From positions 6,227,112-6,291,111 of the forward strand of contig NC_134842.1 in the NCBI RefSeq assembly GCF_965363235.1: a stretch of 64,000 nt of DNA. The letters run 5' to 3'. This document shows, one piece after another, positions 11,626 through 22,526 of this stretch (its first letter is position 1; each line of letters opens with the position of its first letter). The stretch is from Mytilus galloprovincialis (taxonomy: Eukaryota; Mollusca; Bivalvia; Mytilida; Mytilidae). The position numbers were made by a program, and so were the translations under genes. The notes beneath the pieces are model-generated. The model had not been told where the DNA came from, made no database searches, and saw only the letters and a program-made list of their open reading frames with translations.

Positions 11626-13479
11626 CTCTAAACAAAAATATGTACTAGTTCAGTTACCTTGGACATCAAGCTTAATCCGAAAATTATAAATAAACATAGT
11701 AAAATTTAGGCAATTAATAAGTTTGCTATAACAATTTTGTCAACGATTAAATCTATCTGAAACAAGTGTACAACAATTAGCAATTTCTGATTTATTACTA
11801 AACAAAATCGTAAATCATCGATGTTGAACGTGATTAAACTGTTACATTAACACGATTTTATTTTGACTGTTCAAACAACAGAAAAGTTCCCGATTGTGAA
11901 ATAGATAACGACTTGTTATTTTTCAACCCAGATGTGAAACTTCAAAGAGTGAAGGTGTGATAGACGGATGCTAAAAATCAACATGTAAATTATATGGACG
12001 AGTAATAAAAAGGTGTTACATGTATGAAGTTATTCTGTAAACTGTTATCAATTAGCGAGATTCCGATCAAAGCTTTGTATTTGCAATCTTCGAAGAACGC
12101 AAAAAAAAAAAAATGCAAAAATAAAGAGTGATATTATAAATGTCAAAGTTCAAAAAGTTTATTTTAACATATTTCTATTTCCAAGCCAATGGGCACTTAC
12201 TCACATTTAACATAAAAACACATATGTTTTAAATATTTCTTAACAATATATTGTTTTTAATATTTGGTCTTTATTCTACTTTTCAAGACATTTCCAATAT
12301 TTGCATATATAATTATATATATATTTAAATATTCAAGGCAGTTTTATTTCTTTTTCAATAACTTTTAGAATGATTCCCTTCTCTTATTTCTAGTTAATTT
12401 TCTGTATTTTATAAACGTCTTTTTTATGTGCGTTAGATATATTTTCTAATTAAATCAACCGTTTAATTTTGTTGAGTCATTTAGGTAAACAGAAAACACA
12501 ATATAATAAATGATTATTTTCTTCTTGCTACATTATGTAAGTATAATATTTGTGAGCGTAATTCGTCCTGAACATTCATGATATATCTGCCACTGGACTT
12601 CAAGAAACGAACAACCAATCATTACTAGCTAGTGTTTGCACTTGAATAAAAAATAAAAACAAATACACTGTACATGCATATGATAGCGGACTATGCGTGC
12701 ACTTACAGATAAATTGACTGACTTTGGAAGTACTAGGTTATTTTGAAAAAGGTTAAATATACGGATCATACGCTAATGTAAAAGACGGGAAATGATTACA
12801 CTAAAGTCATCGAATAAAATGTTTTCCCTCCGTGAAACGAAATAAGAATATTTTTTATCTATTTTTTGGAAAAACTTAATGGGCGTTAGTTTTAAAATAA
12901 TTTACAAACACGAATAGGGTCGTTCATTTCTTTAATAAAGAAAACTATGCAAATGACGTGGATAACGAAAAAGATTGACACACACACATGTTTTGAAAGC
13001 ATAATATAATATATTCTATTTATTTTAACCAGGGATAGCGACTGCCACTAAATTATGTTTCTGAGATACTCCTTAAATTTTCACGTCTTTTACGATGTAC
13101 ATCTCACTAACTTATATGAAAATAAGTAGAAAAAAATGACAACTTTAATAATAAATATGAATAATAAAATAAAGAATGTTTCCATCCTATTTTTTTAAGA
13201 AGAGAAGGTATTTTGATCTTTAAATTGATCTTGTTTGCCTTTCATAATTTAATTTTTATTTTTATTTTACTATTTATCTATTCATTTCAGAGCTATCATT
13301 TTTATTTTAAATGCAATAACGAAGTAATGTAATGAATTCTATTCATAAATAAACAATGAGTAGTACACTATATCGATTAACTTTGGTATATTTATTCGTT
13401 TCATTTGGAAATTTGAAAACTAGCATAATCGCCAAAAAACCAATCAGGTGAAATAGTATCGTTTCTGAACGAAACAATG

Positions 13480-13670
13480 TTTGTTTACACGGAATATATT
13501 GATCGTTTCGTTCGTTTCGTTCACACACGACTTTGAGCGGAAGAACACGAGTTGACTTTAATAAACGAAATGAGTGGAGATACACGATTCTGACTGATTT
13601 AACTCGTTCGTTCTCATTTCATTCCATTCGCGTGTTCGTTCCGTGTTCGTTCCGTGTAAGAGGGAACGTT
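13480..13670 (+). repeat. CGTTTCGTTC / CATTCGCGTGTTCGTTC minisatellite
   Basis: Short imperfect units (CGTTTCGTTCGTTTCGTTCA; later CGTGTTCGTTCCGTGTTCGT). Same flavour and strand as the array at 1,265-1,435; the two lie about 340 bp inside the two ends of the 13.1-kb segment. Confidence 0.65.
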
Positions 13671-13842
13671 TAATGGTTTAGTAGCTGTAGCCTCTGATTT
13701 CCAGGGCTAATAGCTTATCTTGAACTTCCCCTTTTCATATATGGTCTGCCACCTCAAACATATTCGGCGATCATCATATAACATTTTCAAAGACACATAT
13801 GCATTTTTATCAGTTAATTTTAGTTCATAGATCTACATGTAT

Positions 13843-13956
13843 CACAAATTGCATTTCATATAATAGTACATATATCATATCACAAATTGCATTTCATATA
13901 ATAGTACATATATCATATTACAAAATGCATTTCATATAATAGTACATATATCATAT
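13843..13956 (+). repeat. Three tandem 38-bp repeats
   Basis: Exact period of 38 bp starting at 13,843, 13,881 and 13,919, each holding GCATTTCATATAATAGTACA. The first two units are identical and the third has two changes, so the amplification is recent. Confidence 0.9.
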
Positions 13957-14023
13957 CTGTTAATAAATGCTGTGGCCATTTCCTGCCAATAACAATCTTG
14001 TTATTTTTTATGAGCATCTAAGA

Positions 14024-14275
14024 TAATTGTTTTAGTTGCTTTTTACAATGTTTAGTACCGTCTGGTTTGCAGTTGTTATCAAATACTCGTAGTCCTTTTC
14101 AATGTATGTTGGTGGTTGTTTTTTGTAGCAATTCAGTGTTTATGTTGTTCCGTTGTTTTCCTGTTACAGTTGATGTGTTTCCTTCGGTTTTGGTTTCTGA
14201 ACCGGATTTGTTTTTGTTTAATCGATTTATGACTGTTGAACAGCCGTATACTACTGTTGCCTTTATTTTCTTCTA
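14024..14275 (-). repeat. Interspersed repeat R5 upstream of gene 1
   Basis: About 250 bp, with AGGCAACAGTAGTATACGGC at its right end. Present at the same place in units 3 (34,470-34,711) and 4 (51,250-51,491), so it predates their separation. A related copy starts the insertion at 48,681 and a fragment lies near 56,560-56,600. Confidence 0.8.
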
Positions 14276-14467
14276 ATGAAAAACTTGTAGAAAACAATTT
14301 TATATTGATATAATTGAAAGTAGATAGAAACAAGAGTTTACAACAGAAATAAACCATGTAAGATATTTTGTAAAGCTTATTTCCATATCAGGATTGACAA
14401 TCCTACCTGATATTCACCAAATAATTATTCTAATGCTTATTGCAAATTACAATTCGTTTTGGATACC

Positions 14468-14474
14468 TATAAAT
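14468..14474 (+). promoter_or_regulatory. TATA-like box of gene 1
   Basis: TATAAAT lies about 120 bp upstream of the start codon. The same CCTATAAATGTC block is kept in unit 3 (34,909-34,915) and unit 4 (51,046-51,052, complement). A transcription start near 14,500 and a short non-coding first exon would fit, but this is inference. Confidence 0.45.
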
Positions 14475-14596
14475 GTCCGACTACCGTTTTCAAAATTCCG
14501 TACAAATAAGATTACATTGTATTAACCATTTTTCTGATTCACCAGCAACTAAACAAAAACGCAAAAATAATTATACACAGATTTATAACTTAAGAG

Positions 14597-15322
14597 ATGA
14601 TTGCCGTATATTGTTGGTTAGTCATTGTATTGGGGACCTCTGGAACAGCATTGGTAAACGACAATGATTCAAACAAGCTTCAAAATGCAAAAACTATTAT
14701 TGCTATTGCAGACAAATTAATTGAATTTCACGATCATACTACTGAATGTGTAGGGGAAATGATGTGTTTACTTGCTGCATTACCAGAATCTAAATGGAAT
14801 CAAAGGTTGAACAACCCTTTAGGTCTACTAACCAAAATTGCAACTGACAACGGACAAGACGATGACAGCTTGTTATATGCAGAAGCCAGGAAATTATTAG
14901 CTGACTATCCGAATATTGGACATGTTTTAAATGGAGCTACAAATGGACACTCCGCGAAAGATAGTGATGTCTGTGAATCAATGTACTCCAAATGCCCATA
15001 TGAGCCAAGAGACTTGCTGGAAACTGTCAACGATTTGGGGGATATTACCACACTATTGTCCAAGAATATGTTTGGGAAAGTCATCGCAGATGCAATTGAA
15101 CTTAACAACACACAGGTTGGAACAAATGATAGACAAAAGAGATCGTGTGACAACAAAGCACTGAAAGACAGTTGCTCTACACTTGCAGTTACGTGTGGTT
15201 TATCGTCTGCAGGATGTGCGATTTGTGGCCTTTTTACATTTGGATTATGTCTATTTGGCTGTGCTGAACCAACCGTTGGTGTGTGTGAATCAGCCTTTGC
15301 TGGTTGCACTGCATGTACGTAA
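14597..15322 (+). CDS. Secreted cysteine-rich preproprotein, halocin C8-like C-terminal domain (gene 1)
   Basis: Intact 241-residue protein. Residues 1 to about 20 form a signal peptide (WLVIVLGTSGTA). Residues about 21-178 are an acidic, helical-looking propeptide with four cysteines in two pairs (CVGEMMC and CESMYSKC). RQKR at 179-182 is a furin-type site. Residues 183-241 form a hydrophobic, glycine- and alanine-rich mature domain with ten cysteines, including C-x2-C-x7-C-x3-C-x7-C. That spacing matches halocin C8 as I remember it; similar size and layout are also shared (long N-terminal part, short ten-cysteine C-terminal part). A secreted antimicrobial peptide is the likely role, not proven; an unknown mussel cysteine-rich family with chance spacing is the alternative. 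The ATG is the only one giving a signal peptide and is kept in gene 2. Confidence 0.8.
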   Translation: MIAVYCWLVIVLGTSGTALVNDNDSNKLQNAKTIIAIADKLIEFHDHTTECVGEMMCLLAALPESKWNQRLNNPLGLLTKIATDNGQDDDSLLYAEARKLLADYPNIGHVLNGATNGHSAKDSDVCESMYSKCPYEPRDLLETVNDLGDITTLLSKNMFGKVIADAIELNNTQVGTNDRQKRSCDNKALKDSCSTLAVTCGLSSAGCAICGLFTFGLCLFGCAEPTVGVCESAFAGCTACT

Positions 15323-15410
15323 TAGAGAAACATTAGTGAGTCACCGAGATGAATGAAAAATATTATCTACGTATTCGTGATGTTCCTTGTCTGTGCAATT
15401 TTAACTCTAC

Positions 15411-15460
15411 ATTAAAGATCAGAATGCATGTTCAATTTTTAGTATTATTCGATGAATAAA
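15411..15460 (+). terminator. Polyadenylation signals of gene 1
   Basis: ATTAAA at 15,411-15,416 and AATAAA at 15,455-15,460, about 90 and 135 bp after the stop. Both are conserved behind genes 2 and 3. Confidence 0.6.
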
Positions 15461-15774
15461 ACAAGTATTAAAAGTAAATTAGCATTGTGATGATTACATT
15501 TTCTACTTAAACGCTTTATAATCTATGATAATTATCTGACGCCAGAACTTATTAAATGTTAGCTTGAAGGATTTATTTTATTGTCGTGTTTTTGGTTGAA
15601 ACGACTATCTGAATAATATACTCCTTTGTTCATTACAAGAAAAGTTACATGAATGCCTTTAGTTTTGCAGTACGAACGTGGTATTGTTGCTAGGTGATAA
15701 ATCATGAAACCAAAAATAAATTAATCCAAAAAAAAAAAATAAGACACTGTAAATGAAAAGTAAAAAGATACAAA

Positions 15775-15965
15775 GGGCAAACTCGGCAATTAAAGTAAAT
15801 TAAATAAGACAACATCTTTGCGAAAATATAAGAGAGAGACAAATACCAACAAGAACCAAACACTGTAATCTAAAAATGTAGATAATAATAATCAGATTAA
15901 AACCGGGGTTGAACTCAGGTGATCCGGAAAGGTAGGCAGTTCTTGCTTCTTTAGATACTAACATT
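15775..15965 (+). repeat. R3-type repeat in the unit 1 3' flank
   Basis: Contains AAGGGCAAACTCGGCA, AGAGAGAGACAAATACCAAC and GGTGATCCGGAAAGGTAGGC. The matching copies in unit 2 (17,925-18,060, reverse) and unit 3 (36,340-36,475) show that this repeat was part of the ancestral unit. Confidence 0.65.
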
Positions 15966-16226
15966 TTATTGTTCATGGTCAAATCAGGTAAAAATTATAT
16001 ATCAGAAAGAGAAATGGGGTAAAAGTATAACAAAGATAGTAGCTCTAGTATCATTTGTGAACGGACACTTTTAATGATCACGCCGCTCCCATGGCGACAA
16101 TAATTATGATGAATGGCAGCAACATAGCCTTGAAGAAAGCAAACAATTCTACTTTTTTTTACACTCAAATTGATTTTTTACTGCACATACTGCTGTTTGA
16201 CAACAAAACTTGGTGTACAGCATTTC

Positions 16227-17663
16227 ATAAAGTATCCCTTCAAAAATTTACCACTTAATATCAAGAGGGAATATTCAGCAAAATTAACTATAACTAACAT
16301 TAAGATAGATATATCAACACATAAAAGGTAGAATAATGAAAATTTTGTTCTTGCGATAAACATTTGTTTCGCAATATGGCGTTTAGATATTTGATATATG
16401 ATATCGAACAGTTTATGCACTTTTGAAATTTACCCTGCGTAACCGAATGCTTTTCTTTGTAGGAGTTATCTCCCCAAACACTGTTTTCCTTGTGTCCACA
16501 ACTCCTTCGCAACCGTAAAAAATTACAACAAATTTATTTTATAAAATTGCTCGTATATCCTTCGCATGATTTGTCCAATTTCGACCGAAGCAATATGAAC
16601 GCTCCATATGAGAGTTATTTCCCTTTTTGTATTTGAAATTTTGAAATGTATTTTAAACTGGAACACCATAAGTGATAGAGACCTAGGATCTTTTGATTTG
16701 AGGTCCTTGGTCCAAAAAAATGAAAATTAGGTCAAGGTCAAAGGTCAAGGTCATATTCTAATTTTTGAATTTGTCTTATTTTCACTCATTTTCATTAACC
16801 TTATAAGATATCGACAAATTATTTTGTATAAATTGTTAGTTGCGACATGTGGTAACTGAATAATTTTAGTTGAAAGGGTGCGTAAACAATGAATGGGAGT
16901 TTTAGCCCCTATCATATCTTAAATTATGTTTAAAGTGATATAACTTATTAACCATACATATTAGAGACTAGGGTCTTTTGATTTGAAATCCTCAGTTTGT
17001 GACCTTGAAATTGAGGTCAAGGTCATAGGTTAATTTGACGTTCTAGATTTTGACCTTTCCTTTAAATTCATATCTATACATCATAAAGCCATATGAACTG
17101 ACATTTAAGACTGATTTTTTATATTTTAATATCAAAATAGATATTAACTGGTGGAAAGACCTTTAATTGTCTTTAATTTTTGCTTATGTTTATTGTCTAT
17201 AGACCATTGTGTGTGTCTTTGTTGATTCTGTTATTTGTTTTATAGTGATAAAATTATATATTACAATGTTGACAGCTGTGCCCCAATTTTTGACGTTTTT
17301 ACCTATTATGTCTGTTTAGTTTGCTTATACATTGTTGTTAATATAATGTAATTCAATTTGACTGCCATATAAGTGAGAGTAATAGCTAGCTACAAAACTA
17401 GGTTTAATCCACCATTTTTCTACATAAAGGAATTGCCCGGTACAAAGTCAGAAATATGACAGTTGTTTTCCGTTAGTAAGATACGTTTGAGCTTTTGGTA
17501 TTGTCATTTTATTAAAGACTTTCCGTTTTGAATTACACTAAGAGTTCGGTATATTTTGTTATTCTACTTTTTGTGTGTTCAGATATTGATCTTAATGCTA
17601 CTTATAGTTGATTTTACTGATATTCCCCTTTGATATTTTTTGGTAAATTTAACAGAGGTACTT
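16227..17663. other. Spacer of the old inverted repeat, with AGGTCA half-site clusters
   Basis: No gene. Two copies of a dispersed repeat containing GTCTTTTGATTTGA-like and AGGTCAAGGTCA text lie at about 16,660-16,800 and 16,950-17,060. The first has AGGTCA at 16,729, 16,735, 16,742 and 16,748, the second at 17,014 and 17,020. These match nuclear-receptor half-sites in direct repeat, but the surrounding repeat is a sufficient explanation. Confidence 0.55.
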
Positions 17664-18322
17664 GATGGAATGCTGTATATAAAGTTGTGTTGTTAAACAG
17701 CAATATGTGCAATAAAGATTCAATTTGAGTGTAAACAGTATTATTGTTTGCATTGCTTTCTTTAAGGCTACCCAGCTGCCATTCATCATAATTATTGTCG
17801 CCATGAAGAGCTGCTTGATCATTACGGAGTGTCCGTTCACAGATGATACAGAGCCTACTCCCTTTTTTATACTGTTATCTCGTTTTTCTCCTTGGAATAA
17901 GACTTGTTACCTGATTTGATCGTGAATATCATAAGAAGCAAGAACTGCCTGACTTTCCGTATCACCTGAGTTCAACCCCGGATTTAATGGGATTCTCAAT
18001 GTCTACATTGTTAGTTTTGCAGGGTTTGTTTCTTGTTTGTTTTTCTTTTATATTTTACTTATAAAGTATGCCGTCGGGATCTTTTTACTTTTCATTTGTA
18101 ATGTGTTATTTTTTTATGATTCATTTTAAAACATGTATGTACCTTTTCTTGCCACGAACAAAGGAGTATATTCTGAGAATATATTATTCAGACAGTTGTT
18201 CCAAACAAAAAAGACAACAATACACTGTACAGATGCTTAAAGTTTACATTTAATTTGCATCAGATATTTATCATAGACTATAAAGCGTTTAAGTATAACA
18301 TGTCATCATTAGAATAGTTTGT

Positions 18323-18328
18323 TTTATT
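18323..18328 (-). terminator. Polyadenylation signal of gene 2
   Basis: AATAAA on the minus strand about 115 bp past the stop, in the same conserved block as the signal of gene 1. Confidence 0.55.
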
Positions 18329-18441
18329 GACCGAATTATGCTAAAAACAAAGAACATGCTTTCTGATCTTTAATATAGCGTTCAAATCAAGCAGATCAGA
18401 AACATCTCGATGACTTACTGATGATTCACATGTTGTTGCAT

Positions 18442-19188
18442 TTATCTACATACACCTCTAGCAACAGTACAACCAGCAACGGCTGCTCCACACGTCCCAA
18501 CTGCAGCTTCACCACAGAGCGCTGCACATGCTCCAAATGTAAAAAAGGTACAAATTGCACATCCTGCAGTCACTACTCCACAAGTAGCTCCAAGAGCAGT
18601 GCAACTATCCTTTACTGCTTCGTGGTCACATGATCTTTTTTCTCTATTATTTGTTTGAGGCTTTCCAACTTGTGTGCTGTTAAATTCCATTGCATCTGCG
18701 ATGACTTTCCCAAACACATTCTTAGACAATAGTGTGGTAACATCTCCCAAATCGTTGACAGTGTCCAGCAATTCCTTTGGCTCATATGGACATTTAGAGT
18801 ACATAGATTCACATTCATCACTATCTTTTACGGAGTATCCCTTTTTAGCTGCATTTAAAACATGTTCAATATTCGGATATTCAGCTAATAATTGCTTGGC
18901 TTCTGCATATAACGAACTGTAACGATCTTGTCCGTTGTCAGTTGCAATTTTTGTAAGGACACCTAACGGGTTGCTCAACATTTGATTGCGTTTAGAGTGT
19001 GGTACTGCAGCAAAAATACACATCAATACCCCTACACATTCAGTGTGTTGGTCGTAAAAGTCAATTACTTTGTCAGCTATAGCAATCACAGCTTTAACAT
19101 TTTGAAGCTTGTTCGAATCATTGGCATGTACCATTCCTGTTCCAGAGGTCCCCAATACAATGAAACACCAAAAATATATCGAAATCAT
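18442..19188 (-). CDS. Secreted cysteine-rich preproprotein, halocin C8-like C-terminal domain (gene 2)
   Basis: Intact 248-residue paralogue of gene 1. Signal peptide at residues 1 to about 23 (FIVLGTSGTGMVHA), propeptide with the same two cysteine pairs (CVGVLMC, CESMYSKC), furin-type REKR at 182-185, then a 63-residue mature domain with ten cysteines including the C-x2-C-x7-C-x3-C-x7-C core. Its tail (CTVARGVC) resembles the unit 3/4 copies more than gene 1, while its AGCAIC core resembles gene 1. A consensus acceptor (CAATTGCAG) lies 13 bp before the ATG, so a 5'-UTR intron is likely; the repeat block at 19,345-19,965 would then sit inside it or in the promoter. This is the most diverged copy and probably branched first. 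Confidence 0.8.
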   Translation of the reverse strand: MISIYFWCFIVLGTSGTGMVHANDSNKLQNVKAVIAIADKVIDFYDQHTECVGVLMCIFAAVPHSKRNQMLSNPLGVLTKIATDNGQDRYSSLYAEAKQLLAEYPNIEHVLNAAKKGYSVKDSDECESMYSKCPYEPKELLDTVNDLGDVTTLLSKNVFGKVIADAMEFNSTQVGKPQTNNREKRSCDHEAVKDSCTALGATCGVVTAGCAICTFFTFGACAALCGEAAVGTCGAAVAGCTVARGVCR

Positions 19189-19344
19189 CCTTCTATTAAT
19201 TCTGCAATTGAAATAGTCAAATTAAGTTTTCAGTACTAGTAGTTTGAATTTATCTTGTTATAGACAAATTTTATTTTCCTTTCAAGTCTATGTTAATTGT
19301 GCATATTGATTTTTGCGTTTTTATTTATTTTACTGATGAATCTA

Positions 19345-19965
19345 ACTGTTAACAAAATTTTGAATTTTTGAAATACTAATGCTTTTCAACCTCAGGCATA
19401 GATTACCTTAGATGCATTTGGCAAACACTTTTAGAACTTTTGGTCTTCAATGCTCTTCAACTTCATACTTTATTTTGCCTTTTTAACTTTTTTGGATTCG
19501 AGCGTCACTGATGAGTCTTTTCTAGACGAAACGCGCGTCTGGCGTATATATATATATAAAATAGTCCTGGTATCTATGATGAGTTTATTTACAAACACTG
19601 GGTCGATGCCACTGCTAATGGAGAGTTATTATCCTGAGGGTATCAGCAGCCCAGTAGTCAGCACTTTTTGTGCTGACATGAATTATCATTGATATGGTTA
19701 TATTTATAAATGTATAAATCAACTGTTTACAAAAATTGTGAATTTTCGAAATACTAAGGCTTTTCTACCTCAGGCATAGATTACCTTAGCTGGATTTGGC
19801 AAAACTTTTAGGAAGTTTGGTCTTCAATGCTCTTCAACTTCGTACTTTATTTGGCCCATTTAACTATTTTGGATTCGAGCTTCACTGATGAGTCTTTTGT
19901 AGACGAAACGCGCGTCTGGCGTATATAAATAAAGTTAGTTCTGGTATCTATGATGAGTTTATTGT
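19345..19965 (+). repeat. Two SINE-like repeats (R6) upstream of gene 2
   Basis: Both copies share CCTCAGGCATAGATTACCTT, TGGTCTTCAATGCTCTTCAA and GACGAAACGCGCGTCTGGCG. The first (about 19,345-19,690) also has GGGTCGATGCCACTGC and a downstream CAGCCCAGTAGTCAGCAC part; the second spans about 19,725-19,965. Unit 4 lacks the block, so it entered unit 2 after the units split. Confidence 0.75.
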
Positions 19966-22526
19966 ATACAATGCCATCTTATTTACACGAACTATTTTAT
20001 TCAAAAGTTAGTCATTTACAATTATGGAATGGTTCTTTGTTAAATATCAAGTAGGATTTTCAATCATGATCGAGAAATGAGCCTTATAAAAAAATCTTGG
20101 ACGTTTTATTTCTGCTGTTTCTTTATGTTTTAAATTGTATTCAAACTAAATAAAAAGAATTTTATTGTTTCCTATATGTTTGCCTATCTGAAGCAAACCA
20201 GAAGGCACTGCACATGGTAGAAAACGATCACGAAACACGTCGTCCTTTTCTAGCCCAAATGAACGACAACATGCATTCATAGTGCATTCTTATCATTAAA
20301 AAAATCGTAAAGATATCAAAAAATGTTTGTTTGACTGCTAGGTTACATTAATAATATATATTCACTGTCGTGTGCCGTTTAATATAATCAATTCAGTTTG
20401 ACACACACTTAGTAGTATCTTCAGTTACACAATGAATGTTGGATTTTGATTAGCAAAATCATCAGAAAATAAACACTGGCTTATGCATGTGTATCTGAAT
20501 GGTAACATACTAATACCACCACATTTATTAACTTATTATAGTATTGTAGTGTATACAAACAATTATTGTTTATTTCATTTACAAGAACAAACTGAGATTT
20601 CAATTTTATAGCTTTTCTCATATTGTTAAAAGACCTACAAAATGTATATTTAACTAAACTTGTGAATAAACTCTTGACATAAAGATAATGCCTCTGATAT
20701 GTCGTTAACAAATTGTTTCCATTGGTCGCTTTTGTCTTTCAATCCAAACGCATTTGGGATATGCAATTGTGATTCCAAGTTGAGACATTCACCCCACACC
20801 CATCCACTTGATGGATAGAACGTTATGTGTTATGAAATAGAGCTGTTTATGTTGGCGGAATTCTTTCGATGGACCTGCCTTTTTAAACGAAATGATTGAA
20901 CTTCTCTGATATAGTTGTTCAATTATACATCAGAATAACACAATAACACAATAACACAATAACAGAATAACAGAATTTCTCTGAAGGGCGGTTCCTTTGT
21001 TATCTTTTAAAGCAAGTATACTATCTCTTCTTTATTTTTTTCAAGGACATCAGAGAAATAAGCAAGAATTAAATGCAAGGAAATTTGGTATGAATGCAAA
21101 TGAGAACCTTTCCATCCAAGTCACTATTAATACGCATTGTTGAGGCATTGCAGTAATTCTTCTGTCAAAATTTGACAAATTGTACATAGTCCAGTCAGAA
21201 TATCCTCAACATTCGAAGAAGATGTTCGTGGTTTTTGACCATCAGATGTCTCAAGTTTTTTTTAGATCTAACTTTGAATTGTTATTTAGACTGTTTATAA
21301 AGTGAAAGGTCCATCTATATTCAAAAAAAAAAAAATTGAAACAATATCATTCACCCAAAAAATTATTTTAAATGGTTTCCAAAGAACTAATTGAATAATT
21401 ATATATCATCCTCCTTTAACTTTTTGAAATTTAAAAGCCGATATTTTTCATTAATTTTAACACAAAATTGCAACCGGAAGTGGATCAAACGTCACCAAGT
21501 GTTGCTTCAACATTATAAAATAAGACTGAAACTCATCTGATGTGACTCAAAGAAAATTAAAAGATATACTTTAAACTAAAGTTTCTGATCAAAACTTAAT
21601 AACGATTAATAATAAAAAGTTAATAATATTTTCAGCTTTGCTTTATATCTTAAATTTAAGAGTATAGATAGAAGTATTTTTAAGCAAAGTTTAATGCTTT
21701 AACACGAAGCGTACAATTTCTTCCTATATTGCACTTATCTGCTGGACTATTCCTGTCAAAACAAATTTAAACAACAAGATGTAATGTCTTTGTTGTATTT
21801 TAAGAGAAAATATGTATTTTGTGAAAAATAATTATCACTTATTTTTATAATTTACATTGCCAAACATAGACAAATGTTTTCATTTCGGAAATTTACCATC
21901 TCATATTTTGATACTCGAGTCTATTGGTCAAAAATCTTTACCTTTCACTTTTGTTGCTTTATTCCTACTAAATTATTTTGAGAGTGCTTGTTTTCCAATC
22001 CACATTCCTCTAAATTATTTTATATTTTGTTAACATTATGTCAGACAGAGAACCAAATAATTCAATATCTTTGAAGAGAATGGAAATTCCGTGCTTTAAA
22101 CTTAAACAAAGCGTGGTATCAAGAGGTTATTGAGAAATCTTAATACGCTGACTTTTTTGTCTATTTGAATCTTAATACCAAAAGGTTAAGGTCAATGATC
22201 ACAAAATTTTAATCTTTAGAAACAAAACCGGACAAAACTGTACACTTTCCGTAATCATGAAACAATATATTTATTTGTAAAATATATTTCTCAGATGTAT
22301 GTAATACCTATGAATTGTAAAATAAACAAACTTATCTATAGATATGAATTCACTGAATAAATTCCCTGGTTATCCAGTGACTAATTCACAGGGATACTCG
22401 GCCAACTACTGTAAGTCGAGTAATTTGTTAAAACAGCAAAGAAAAGTGCAATAAAGATATTATTTTAGAAAAAATAATAAAAAAAAAGAATTTTAATTCC
22501 TTTTAATTATTTCTTACTTTTTAGTC
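19966..22526 (-). repeat. Unit 2, upstream flank
   Basis: Diverged counterpart of about 51,020-52,830 in unit 4. Anchors are CACTGTCGTGTG near 20,370, a TATTGTTTATTTCAT block near 20,565, and ACAGAGAACCAA near 22,045. No gene is seen. It includes a short AATAACAC microsatellite at 20,933-20,975. Confidence 0.65.

Larger units (their letters stand above)
933..14023. other. 13.1-kb segment present only in unit 1
   Basis: Units 3 and 4 join the equivalents of positions 932 and 14,024 directly, sharing only AAT at the junction. Unit 2, the more diverged copy, also appears to lack this segment, so a gain in unit 1 is more economical than repeated loss. The segment carries the only non-family host genes in the window (two exons at 6,963-8,098 and a zinc-finger exon at 8,203-8,915), plus short repeats. 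I see no terminal inverted repeats, so it does not look like one transposon. The right edge coincides with the end of repeat R5. Confidence 0.6.
14280..16226 (+). repeat. Left arm of the old inverted repeat (unit 1 gene and flanks)
   Basis: Gene 1, its 3' flank and the following R3 copy recur in reverse order and orientation at 17,664-19,340 (gene 2). Matching landmarks include the ATTAAAGATCAGAA block behind each stop, a CTCCTTTGTTC block, and the distal flank with GACAATAATTATGATGAATG (GCCATTCATCATAATTATTG on the other side). Divergence is high, roughly 70-80% identity by eye, with indels. Confidence 0.75.
17664..19340 (-). repeat. Right arm of the old inverted repeat (unit 2 gene and flanks)
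   Basis: Reverse counterpart of 14,280-16,226. Beyond 19,340 the homology to unit 1 and unit 4 resumes at about 19,970 after a block of inserted repeats, and continues to about 25,950 in comparison with units 3 and 4. Confidence 0.75.

Noticed and set aside
933-14023. Idea that the 13.1-kb segment is one giant transposon.
   Set aside because: Its ends share no inverted repeat, only a 3-bp AAT overlap is seen at the junction, and the genes inside look like ordinary host genes.
14133-14357. 74-codon frames recurring upstream of three gene units.
   Set aside because: They lie in repeat R5 and its edge; recurrence comes from duplication of the unit.
14905-15333. Long antisense open frames over the cysteine-rich genes (also at 18,421-18,922, 35,378-35,818 and 50,106-50,582).
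   Set aside because: They are shadows of the sense coding sequence with no signal or domain of their own.
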